Source: Silene conica
Lineage: Eukaryota > Streptophyta > Magnoliopsida > Caryophyllales > Caryophyllaceae
Direction of reading: 5' to 3'
Assembly: GCA_029255685.2 (NCBI GenBank)
Contig: CM055320.2
Location: 49,664,910 to 49,728,909, forward strand
DNA: 64,000 bases
Program-made: the position numbers and the translations under genes
Shown: piece after piece, positions 35,322 through 45,373 of the stretch
How positions within the stretch are numbered: the stretch's first letter is position 1
Layout of the letters: each line of letters opens with the position of its first letter
The notes under the pieces: model-generated
Seen by the model: only the letters and a program-made list of their open reading frames with translations
Databases searched by the model: none
Told to the model about the DNA's origin: nothing

Positions 35322-35971
35322 ACCTGTCAGCATCAGATTCAAAATTTCGTTCCAAAAATCCCTTTCTTTTATATATTATCACTCCCGTACCTCATTCAAA
35401 AATATTTGGGAGTCCTTTCTTATATTTAATGTGAGAGTTGTGCTACAAAAGAGCACCTTCTTAATATCAAAAGTTGTGAAATATGTTGTTGGGAACCGGT
35501 TTTACTAGCTTGGCTACTAACCCCACAAATCCAAAAACATCTTAACCACTTTTACCTTTTACCTCACATATCTTTCATTACCTCAATTGCATGTATCTGG
35601 GTCACTTAATAAGGTTGTTATACAAAGTTGTAGAATTCTTGTTCATGTTAGATTGCAGGCATGTTTCCATGGGTCGCAGTTAGGTGAGTGTCTCTACAAA
35701 ATTACTTCTTCCTATCTTTTACATATACTCACCCTTTGCTTCATGAGTGTCTCGAGCGTACCGCGAGAGTCCGTGGTATAAAGTCTCTATAGTCTTTATT
35801 TTTGCAAGTCTGACAACACCATAACTCGTTTGCATGATTTAAATGCTTTCTCATTTTGTACTTAGCATTGGTTTAGGCTAACATGTAAATTTCGCTCTGA
35901 GATTGAAATCGTTCCATTAGTTAAGATCGAGTCTATTTCTTGCTTGAGGGCAAGCAAGGTTTGGTTGAATT

Positions 35972-38585
35972 TGATGCGTGCCTATTTTATGATGTTTTAC
36001 ATCTATTTTTACACGCATTTTGTCGCTCATTTACGATGTTTTAGCCTTTATTTCCCAACAATTGTCTACTTTCGTGTTTTTATGCTCTTTTGCAGATTTA
36101 TGCGGAAAAGGGACGATTTTATACCAAATTTATGCCCTCGGGACTTTTTATGACTAAGGATAAGAAGGAACGAAGCTTAGCGCACATTTCAAGGCCTAAA
36201 GATAACTTTTACAAGCAAAGAATCGATCTTCGATGTTGCAGCCTGTTTCAAATGGCTATATCTCGAGTTCTAGAGCTGATAATGGAGTGATTTCAGTTGG
36301 AGGTGAAAGCTTATCCTCTTAGCTTTCCAACGCCGCGAGAATCGCTTGATTTCGATAAGTAACGAAGAAATGGCAGCTGTTTTAAGATCGATGCGCGCTG
36401 CAGTCCCGACAGTTGGTCGACCGACCAACAAAGTAGGTCGATCGACCAGGTTCCTATTGGAAAAGCCCTGTAACAACCCGACCCGCCACCGTCGTAACAC
36501 ATACCCAATAAGATGAGTGTGCACTTTTGGGCCCGTTAATTGTCCTCACTGAAGCCCAGAAGCACAAGGCCTTGTTACTAAGTGGTGGGTGGAAGCTATT
36601 ATAAACATATCACAAGCCTCACATTCTACCGATGTGGGACAACTTTTCTCTCATACTCTTGGGGTGTTACAAACTCCCCCACTTAAAGAACACAACGTCC
36701 TCGTTGTGCCTCAAACTTGACCACAACCAGGGCCAGAATCCTCCCCGCTAGGTGTGTGACCCGGGTACTCCCGACCACAGGCTCACCACACGGTCGCAGG
36801 GTCGCGCTGATACCATTTGTAACAACCCGACCCGCCACCGTCGTAACACATACCCAATAAGATGAGTGTGCACTTTTGGGCCCGTTAATTGTCCTCACTG
36901 AAGCCCAAAAGCACAAGGCCTTGTTACTAAGTGGTGGGTGGAAGCTATTATAAACATATCACAAGCCTCACATTCTACCGATGTGGGACAACTTTTCTCT
37001 CATACTCTTGGGGTGTTACAAGCCCAGAATTTGCCTGAAGCCCAGAAATTGCATAAAATCCGTAAAGCGGTCGACCGACCGAAAATATTGGTCGACCGAC
37101 CACAGCGCCGACCCAGAAGTTTCCGAAAAGCCCATACAAGTGTTTAGGTCATTAGGAAACTCTTTAATTCCGCCTATATAAGCTAATTCAGTCCCTAATC
37201 AAGATATCCATCAAGTTCTTAATCTAGTTTTCTATCATAGATTTTATTCAAGCTTTCATCTTTATTCTTAGATTTTCCAATTGAGTTGTAAGTTTGCTAT
37301 AATTCAATCTTCCTTTTTAATTAATCTTGTTGTTCATCTTGCTGTTGTTCCTTAATTCATGCTTTCCCTTTTATTGTCATCTTTAATTATGTTAATTCCT
37401 TTAATGTTCTTGATTCTTGTTATTGTTAGTTTTACAATTGAGACTATGCATAACTAATTCTTGTGATTAGGAATTAGGGGAACCATGGTAAAGACTTGAT
37501 TTTGATAGTTTAATGATTGAATTACCAATCCCCCATTGTTGTTGGTGAACTGATCCTTAGGATTGAAAGATTATTAGGATTAGTTTAACAACAACTTTGG
37601 GATTGCCCTTGAACGAAAGTTTAGTGCTTTTCTAGGAACCCTAAGACCGTAAGGATTGGGTAGAATATTGACCTAAAGGTTTATTCTTTGTTCCTTGGGA
37701 TTGTGTTATTTGATTATTTTACCTTTCATTAACTTGTTTTAACCATGGGGAACCGAAGTTCCTAATCTCCTTTTTCCCTTATTTTAATTTCCTTTATTAT
37801 TATTGCATGTTTAGATTAATGTTCTTTATAACTTTCATGTTTATTCCTATTTTTATTATTGTTCCGGTAACTATGAGTAGGTAAATTTCATATGTTAGGA
37901 TGTAGGGAGTAAATATGCGAAGGTAGTTTAAATCTCGAACCGACATGTTGCAGGGTGGAGGTCGGCCGACCGGGTTAGCTGGTCGGTCGACCGACACGCG
38001 TATGAATTTTGTTTCGCTTTAATTTGCAGACTATAATAACCTACAATGAGACCAAAAGGAGACTTGTAGGATGTTAGTATTGACCTACCCAAGATTAAGA
38101 GATTTGGGAAGGGCATTGGTTTACATCTTAAGACGGATAGGTTACTTAAGACTGAAAGGTTTGTGACCTAGAATTTAGGAATCACCCTTATTGTTGACAC
38201 CCAATAATTGTGAGACCTAGGAACTAATAGCATAGGCCGAAAGGAGCTATTAGGTAGCATAGACCTAAAGGATGTGTTACACCCCTTACGCGACTGCTAT
38301 ACATGTTGACTTAGGATTTATATTATCTTAGCTGTTTATTACCCAAACATTCTAGCATCTCTTTTATTATATTTTTATTCTCCTCTTTATTTACTTGTTT
38401 TATTTTATATTTGTTTTAGATTTAGCAACAACCAATCAAACCCCCTCTCTTTTGTTACTTAATAGATTAAAAATTAGCAAACATAATTAACCTTGTCTCT
38501 CTGTGGTTCGACCCTTACTATCACTATCTATAGTTTTAGTTTGGTTTATAAATTTTATCTTTGACACCCACAACGACGGGTATCA
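35972..38585 (+). repeat. A 3' LTR, interrupted by a TRIM
   Basis: Starts TGATGCGTGCC, ends CGGGTATCA, followed by the CAGGG target copy. Removing the 552-bp TRIM and its 5-bp duplication leaves about 2057 bp, the length of the 5' LTR. Confidence 0.9.
36469..37020 (-). mobile_element. TRIM (short non-coding LTR element)
   Basis: Two 203-bp terminal direct repeats (36469-36671 and 36818-37020) differ at about one base. Between them lie 146 bp with a minus-strand primer site TGGTATCAGCGC (36804-36815) and a polypurine tract AAGTGGGGGAG (36674-36684). The flanking duplication is AGCCC at 36464-36468 and 37021-37025. It has no coding capacity. The LTR ends TGTAACA...TGTTACA and the block TTGTCCCACATCGG are typical of plant TRIMs. 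It is young, since it interrupts a young LTR. Confidence 0.9.
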
Positions 38586-40666
38586 CAGGGGACAGAAAAA
38601 CTACCAGGGTCCTCTAATTTGTGAGGGGCAATGACATGTGATAAAAAACTAGATGACTCTTCAGTGAGGGCCACCGACTCAACCTTATCTAGAGACCTCT
38701 TTCTGGACAAAAGCTGTCTCATAAATTTAAGATAGGAAAGAACTTGTTGGACTAATTCTAGAAACGGGACCTGAACATTTAATGAACGAATCACATCCTT
38801 AAATTTGTCAAAAGATACCTGATCCTTCGAAGGCATGAGTCTTTCTGGGAAAGGAGTGGCTGAAGACTCAGTATTTGCAGCCCTCTTCAGAAACCTAGGG
38901 GTCTTATCACCCCGGAAAAGAAAATCCCTCAAGTTATTCGGTAATTCGGGACGAAAAGGAGCCTCTGGTTCTGCCACGGCGGTCGGTCGACCATCTTCTT
39001 CGGTCGGTCGACCGCTCTCCTGTTCAGCGGAAATTCTCGGATTCTGCTCTGTGGTCGGTCGACCTGGATCTTCGGTCGGTCGACCGTCCTTGCTGCTATC
39101 CGGCTGTTTTTCTTTCTCGCTCCTCACTTTAGCTCCACTTCGTAGGGATATGACGTTCAGAGTCTCTTTTTTCTGGTCCGGCTTGGTCGGAAGTTGACCC
39201 GGAGCCCTAGTATCATTCTTGCCCGCGATTTGAGCAATCTGAGACTCTAACATCTTCATCCCTGCCTCTCTAGCCTGTGACTCCTTCTGAACCAACCCAA
39301 TAAGATTTTGGATAAGATTGTCGGTGTTGGGTGGTGGATTTGAAGGTGGTTGAGGGTTGAAGGCTGGTTTTTGAAAACCTTGCTTATGTGGGGGGATATA
39401 TGTGGAATTTTGCTGAGGTTGCATATGCTGTGGGTTAAGAACATTCTGGCTTGTCCACCTCAGGTTGGGATGGACATTATTATTATTCGGGTCATAGAAA
39501 TTGTTCCCACGATAGTGTTGAAAAGCGGCACATGTTTCATTGGATGAAGTACAGAATTTTGACACGTGCCCTTCTCCACCGCACCTCTCACAAGCGAAGG
39601 GTCCGTCCTGAACGGCATTTACTTGATAAATTCCTCCCTTGCTTCCACTTCCTAGATCGAATTTTCCTCCAGCCTCTAATTTTTCCAATTTGGCCGTCAA
39701 GGCCTCAATTGCTGATAGGTTGTATTCAGATTTCCTTTGATTTCCTCTGGAAGTGCCATGCTCAGCACGGTGTACGTCGACATCTTCTATTAATTTGAGA
39801 CCCTTAGTCTCTCCTGAATTATCTTGGAATCTCCCATTAGCTGCAGCATCTAGATAGGCCATGTTGTCATCGTAGAGGCCATTGTAGAACTGGTTACAAA
39901 GAAACCATTGCTCGAATCCGTGATGTGGTATGGATCGAACAAGTCTCTTGAACCTGTCCCACGCCTCACTAAAATCCTCATTGGGGCCTTGCTTGAAATT
40001 TGTGATCTGCGCTCTTAAAGCATTAGTCTTTGATGCAGAATAGTATTTCCTGTAGAATGCTAAGGCTAAGGTATTCCAATCTGTGACTCCCGCAGCAGTG
40101 CGGTCTAAATCTCTGTACCACTCTCTCGCAGCGTCCCTAAGAGAGAAGATAAACATGGTCTGCTTAATCTGGTCCTGGGTCACTCCTTCTGGGGGTGCAA
40201 TAGAGCATATGTAATCTGTGAAGATTTCAATATGCTTTGCAGCATCCTCATTGGCCGAGCCTCCAAATTGGTTTCTTTCAACCATAGTAATGTAGGCAGG
40301 CTTGGCCTCGAATGGCTTCCCAGTACCTGCAGGTAAAGTGAACGCTTTGTATAGGTCCTTTGCCTGAGGCATGGAGTGACTGGCAATAGTAGCTTCCTTT
40401 GTCATGTTTTCTTCTTCTTTAGGAAAAACAGGAAAGTAGGTAAAAGGTGGTGTTCTTGGTGAAAGTGGATTGTTGGGTGAATTTGGTTGTGAAGGTGGTG
40501 TTTTTGGTGAAGATGGTAATGATGGTTGTTCGAAAAGGTCTTCTTGAAATAAGGAAGATGGTGAACCTCCTTCCTGATTTGCTAGAAGTTGCTTTCTCCT
40601 TTCTCTAAGAGTCCTCTCAAGCTCGTGGTCAAGTGATATGAGTTCTCCTTGAACTGACCTGCGCAT
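38586..40666 (-). CDS. B gag (Athila-like)
   Basis: Minus strand from the Met at 40666. Parts: an acidic and Pro/Ser-rich N-terminus, a gag domain (about residues 120-300; EIFTDYICS, FSLRDAAREWYRDL, TNALRAQITNFKQ, PHHGFEQWFL), a CCHC knuckle CERCGGEGHVSKFC, then LNVISLRSGAKV and a PF-LELVQQVLSYLKF block, which match the Athila gag-protease junction. Four GRPT tetrapeptides at 38981-39085 are encoded by two paired palindromes. The frame stays open to insertion A. The protease segment lies on the other side, at 29503-30217. It would make the particle for an element that lacks its own reverse transcriptase. Confidence 0.85.
38981..39085. repeat. Two paired sites inside B gag
   Basis: Pairs lie at 38981-39013 (spacer atcttcttc) and 39053-39085 (spacer tggatcttc). 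On the coding strand all four read GGTCGACCGACC, in frame as Gly-Arg-Pro-Thr. Confidence 0.95.
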
Positions 40667-40788
40667 AAGATGAAAACTACAAGAAAATGGTGAGAAGGTT
40701 TAAGGAACAAAAAGTTCCTTAAACAAAGAGAAACAAAAACAAAAACAATAAACACTGGCGTCACCTCCCCGGCAACGGCGCCAAAATT

Positions 40789-42355
40789 TGATGCCCGTCG
40801 TTGAGGGTACCAAAGATAAAATTTATAATTCCTAACTTAAACAATAGATAGTGAAAGTCAGGGTCGAACCACAGAGAGGTGAGAATATTTATTGTTTGGT
40901 GTTAATGTTTAAAGGTAACAAATTTGAGGGGTTTGATTGTTGATTACTAAGTCTAAGCAAGATTTAAAATAAAACAAGAAATAAAGATGAGAATAAAAAT
41001 ATATAAAAGGGGATCCTAGGATGTTAGGGTAATAAATAGCTAAGGTAAAATAAATTCTAAGGTCAACATGTATTGCAGTCGCATAAGGGGTGTAACATAA
41101 CTTTTTAGGTCTATGCTACCTAATAGCTCCTTCCGGCCTATGCTATTAGTTCCTAGGTCTCACAATTATTGGGTGTCAACAATAAGGGTGATTCCTAAAT
41201 CTTAGGTCACATACCTTTCAGTCTTAAGTAACCTAGCCGTCTTAAGGTGTAAACCAATGCCCTTCCCGTATCTCTCAATCTTGGGTAGGTCATTACTAAC
41301 GTCCTACAAGTCTCCTTTCAGTCTCATTGTAGGATATTATAGTCAACAAGGAAAGACGAAACAAGATACATGCGCGGGTGGTCGACCGACCAGCTATTCC
41401 AGTCGGCCGACCACAGCCTCGGTCGACCGACCCACTATTTGAGTCGGCCGACCGCGGCTCTGCTACAAGTCGGTCTCGGAATTTTCTACTACCTACGCAT
41501 ATTCATCCCCTACATCCTAACATATGAAATTTAGCTACTCATGGTTATTAAGACGATTATGAAAACGGGAACAAACATGGTAAACATAATAAATAATCTA
41601 AACATGCGAGATTCAATAAAGCTTGAGAATTCTATCTTAATTGAATGCAATCGTAATAAGAGCAATAATAAAGCTAGATTAAAAGAGTAATTACCAAAGT
41701 TGGAATTAGGGCAGAAAGGAACAAACTTTATTGAATGCTTGGGAATTATTGAAAGATTACAAAACTAAAACTAGAATAAAACTAGATTGTAACTTTATTG
41801 TGGCTTATTAACTAAGAAACTGAATGATTCTATGATAACAACTCGATGATAAACCCTAATCAAAAGATTAGCTTATATAGGGTAGAAAATTAGAGTTTCC
41901 TAAAGGCTTCACTCTAAACTATTTCCGAAAACTCTTTCTGGGCTTCGCGGAGGTCGGTCGACCACTTTGGTGGGTCGGTCGACCTCTTTTACGGACTTTA
42001 AGCGAAATCTGGGCTTTCTTCAGGATTACGGACTTCATGAAAATTAGGCCTGGTCGGCCGACCCGTTTAGTTGGTCGGTCGACCGCTTCCGCAAGGAATT
42101 CTTCGGTTTTCTTCTCGCTTTGACTTTTGGTACTTAAATAAAGACTCCAGTTGACTTTCCTTTATTCCTTAATTATGCAAAAGACTCGAGGATATGAATT
42201 TGGTGCTAAATCGTCCTTTTTCCGCATAAATCTGCAAAAGTGCATAAAAATACGAAAGTACACGATTGTTGGGAAATAAGGGCTAAAACATAGTAAATGA
42301 GCGACCAAATGCGTGTAAAAATAGATGAAAAACATCATAAAATAGACACGCATCA
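40789..42355 (-). repeat. B 5' LTR
   Basis: 1567 bp, TGATGCCCG...CGCATCA, followed by the ATTTT target copy. It carries the same TATA (41873-41879) and paired sites (41380-41453 and 41952-42084) as the 3' LTR. The primer site lies just inside at about 40767-40783. Confidence 0.9.
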
Positions 42356-42360
42356 ATTTT

Positions 42361-42888
42361 AATATGCGAAATCAAGAGACCACATTGGATGAATTGCATA
42401 AGATGCTTGTCCAAGCCGAGAGGGACATGAGTCTTCATGAAAGTTCCACCAAAGATGTTTTGAACATCGAGAAGAAGGGGAAAACTAACTTCAAGAGTAA
42501 TGCCTTCAAAGGCAAGGGCAAGAAAACGTTCAAGCCCAAACCGGCCAAAGAAAAGACCTTTTCAAAAGGCGCTTCCACCTCATCTTCGAAATCTGAAGAC
42601 AAGTGTCATTATTGCACGAGGTTAGGACATTGGAAGCGTAATTGCCCCAAATACTTGAGCGATCTCAAAAATGGAAAGGCAACCGCCGTAGGTAATAATT
42701 CTCGTTTAAATTCATGTTATTTTATCAACTTATGTATAGTGATACAAATTGTTGATATTTACCCCTTTTTAATTGTTTTAAAGGGCCACCTCTTAATGAC
42801 AAGGGCAAGGAGAAGGAAGCATGAAGTTCCTTACTTGGATGACTATGGTAGCATCCAATTGATTGAAGACTTAAGAGCTAGGCTCTAA
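42361..42888 (+). pseudogene. C1 gag, 3' part with zinc knuckle
   Basis: It continues copia gag after insertion B: TTLDELHKMLVQAERDM, a Lys-rich stretch, then the CCHC knuckle CHYCTRLGHWKRNC. No protease with the copia D-S/T-G site follows, so this copy seems to be gag-only or internally deleted; an AT-rich, intron-like stretch lies at about 42690-42780. The related C2 knuckle is CDHCHKTGHWRRSC. Confidence 0.7.
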
Positions 42889-43438
42889 TTTTCATTATTG
42901 TCTTCTTTCATATTTTGCATTTTATTTCCTAGAACAATTTACTTTCTTGTAAGACAAGGATTTGAATCCCAAACAATGGTTGTATTTTGGATATTCGTGA
43001 CTTGGTTTTCAACCCGAGTCACTACTTTTGTTCTTAATCAATTCCTTGATTCCTAAAATGAATTGCATACCTTGTTAAAACATGAATAATGGTGATTTTA
43101 TCACGAAATAAGAAACATTGATACGATCAATATAATATAATCAAAGTGTTGATTAAAACGGAGAACTACACCACATGAGATACTTTCAATCAAATTGAGA
43201 CATCATTAATTCATTATAAGATTTTCATTTTAAATGAAAATGAGAATGAGTTCAACACATCTATAAAACTTTTCAAACATTCACATACATTGGTTTAATC
43301 GAAAATTGTTATCCTTTTACAAATAAACGTTATTGTTAAAAGGATAGAGTGGGAGAAAATATTTCGCCCGCAAACCAATGATATAAATACAGGATCTTAA
43401 AGAAAAATCCTACATGGGAGTCTTAAGAAGAACCCTAA
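42889..43438 (+). other. C1 sequence after gag, no gene seen
   Basis: About 550 bp of AT-rich sequence without a reading frame or recognisable pol domain. It includes a purine stretch AGAGTGGGAG near 43346 that resembles a polypurine tract but is not followed by an LTR start. Confidence 0.5.
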
Positions 43439-44321
43439 CACTAGTGGAAAAAATGTCATTGACATCGCTTATTTTGCCTCATTTACATCGCTTTCTGACG
43501 ATGTATCTGGGGGCGACATTTAGAGTATTTTTCCTTTTACATCGTTTCGGAAACCGATGTAAATAGTATACCGTTAACATCAGTTATAAGTGAAAAGCGA
43601 TGCTAATAGTACACCATTAACATCGGTTATAAGTGAAAAGCGATGTTAATAGTATACCATTAACATAGGTTATAAGTGAAAAGCGATGTAAATAGCATAC
43701 CATTAACATCGGTTATAAGCGAAAAGCGATGCTAATAGTATATCAGTTACATCGTTTTTGGTCTGAAACCGATGTAAATAGCATATCATTAATATCGTTT
43801 ATAAGTGAAAACCGATGTTAACAACATCTAATAACATCGGTTTTGGTGCAGATCCGATGTAAATATCAATCTTATTGACATCATTTATGGATTAAAAACG
43901 ATGTAAATAAGTATTTTTTTAATTAAAAAAAATTACATTTGAGGTGTGGAAAACACCGCAAATGAGAGCAACAATCATTTAAAAAAATTATATTTCCAAA
44001 ACCCATAATTTATACATATACGCTAAAATATAAACGTGATTTGAACATAAATATTCTTACATCGACACAAAGAAAAAATACTAGTAGTGTAATACACCTA
44101 GTTTGTTCCATATATTTGAGCTTCGTCTAACTAGCGTCGAGTTTTCTGCTTGGAAAGGCTCACAGTTCATCATCATCATTACTTCATTAGTATCATATTT
44201 GTCTGCGCAAAACACCACCTTACACTCTCAGGTGAGGCTTCCCATGTCTAAAGAAGTCGAATAATGTCAAGTTCGGCACCTAATGAACAAAATTGCAATG
44301 AATTAATATACGATTAAGAAG
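43439..44321. mobile_element. CACTA-2: left end of a CACTA transposon
   Basis: The terminus is CACTAGTGGAAAAAATG, a typical CACTA inverted-repeat start, preceded by TAA (possible 3-bp target copy). From about 43455 to 43905 there are eight or so subterminal units of roughly 40 bp built on ACATCG...CGATGT inverted pairs. The following AT-rich part (to 44321) has no gene. C2 interrupts it, and the right end is outside the window. Its subterminal repeats differ from those of CACTA-1, so it is a different family. Confidence 0.75.
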
Positions 44322-45359
44322 TGTTGGAGCTTGTGTCCTCCACATGTAGTGTGATAACGTCATTGCACATACCCTTGTACGGACAAGTGGGAGATTGTTG
44401 GGGCTGGTGTCCTTGACAATTAAGTACAATGACTTATTAAATCTCTTTAAGGATCACAAGGGCATACTTCAGTATTATTATCAGTTGATCCACGTTTATC
44501 AATAACGGTTGGCTTGCTAGATAAGTTTGACATTATTGTCATACGGATGGCGGTGATCAACTGGTCCCTATACGTCACACCTATAGGACACGTTTGAGAG
44601 ATGTGAAGGTATGAAAATACAGTCACATTTATGCCGGATACGACTAAACAGTTAGTCAGAGGTATTGACTATTAAATTAGTCAATAAGATGTTGAGATTA
44701 TTATTTAATACGGATTAAATAATTTTAGCTAAAACGGATCACGTGATTAATTCGTAAATTAAATATAAATGGTTATATTTAATTAAATATTGAATTTGCG
44801 TATTAATATAAACTTTATCGTATTTTATCAGACCATTATTAATACATCGACTGTATTAATATCTGATAACATGTGTGCGATTTATAATAAATACCGGCGA
44901 ATTATATTATTAGCAAATCGGGTCGAATCACGCAAAGGAATAAGGTAAGAGTGGAAAAGCCCACCCTTACCTAATACCCGTTCGGCCGACCCACTTACTA
45001 CAAAAGGAGAGTCCTTCTCCTTTTGTCAGGATACTGGTAATCACAATCTCAAGAATTAGGGTTTTGAGAACATTATTTTCCCAAAACTCAGATCTCACAT
45101 CAAAAACCTCAAAAAAGCTCTCCCCATATTGCAAGGCAATTGGAGAGTATTTCTAGCACACGCGGCAACATCTCATTTAAGTCTTGGGTGCAAGTTATAG
45201 GAGGGAATTTACTTTAATTCTGTTCTTAGGCCTATTCAAGCAAAGACCCAAGGTAGTATTCCTTTTTTATGTTTTTATTAACTTATGACAATTATCTCAA
45301 CTGTAAAATTCGTTATAATCCTTCACGTTTTAGGGCAAATACATGCTATATTCCCTACA
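44322..45359 (+). repeat. C2 5' LTR (start 44322 or 44396)
   Basis: Two tandem starts are present: TGTTGGAGCTTGTGTCC at 44322 and TGTTGGGGCTGGTGTCC at 44396. The second is directly preceded by CAAGTGGGAGAT, a typical copia polypurine tract. The end TTCCCTACA at 45359 is followed by the primer site. Target duplication cannot be tested. Confidence 0.7.
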
Positions 45360-45361
45360 AG

Positions 45362-45373
45362 TGGTATTAGAGC
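45362..45373 (+). other. C2 primer binding site
   Basis: TGGTATTAGAGC, one base different from the initiator tRNA-Met match seen in C1. Confidence 0.75.

Larger units (their letters stand above)
33915..35971 (+). other. A 3' non-coding region with conserved hairpins
   Basis: In order: paired sites at 34119-34151 and 34192-34224; nested hairpin 34308-34343 (AAAACCTCC/GGAGGTTTT outside, CAGC-TTAC-GCTG inside); hairpin GCACAATG-GGGA-CATTGTGC at 34452-34471; A/T runs near 34415 and 34588-34624; purine tract 35143-35282; paired site 35289-35321; hairpin CTTGCTTG-AGGG-CAAGCAAG at 35939-35958 beside the LTR. The same order is found reversed in B. Short frames in the purine tract are low-complexity and not genes. 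Confidence 0.8.
30218..38585 (+). mobile_element. A: Athila-like gag-only LTR element
   Basis: It is bounded by CAGGG at 30213-30217 and 38586-38590. LTRs are 30218-32275 and 35972-38585, the latter lengthened by a TRIM. Apart from the TRIM they differ at about five positions (about 0.2 percent), so A is recent. Internal parts: an Athila-type primer site, an open gag frame, and a 2-kb non-coding region matching that of B. It has no protease, reverse transcriptase or integrase. It looks whole as a non-autonomous element of the gag-only kind. Confidence 0.9.
17863..42355 (-). mobile_element. B: Athila-like gag-protease LTR element with two nested insertions
   Basis: B is bounded by ATTTT on both sides (17858-17862 and 42356-42360). 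It has LTRs of 1571 and 1567 bp, a TGGCGCCGTTGCCGGGG primer site, gag, an aspartic protease, and a 2-kb 3' non-coding region. No reverse transcriptase, RNase H or integrase lies between protease and non-coding region, so it would need enzymes from elsewhere. T2 and A are inserted in it; without them it is about 8.2 kb. The LTRs differ at about 18 positions (about 1.1 percent), near 0.4 million years at 1.3e-8. Apart from the insertions no clear break is seen in the parts present. Confidence 0.85.

Noticed and set aside
36469-37020. Cassandra-type TRIM carrying 5S rRNA sequence
   Set aside because: I could not recognise the conserved 5S promoter boxes in the 203-bp repeats.
44396-45359. 3' LTR of C1
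   Set aside because: It is too diverged from 13419-14663 to be its partner and is followed by its own primer site, leader and gag.
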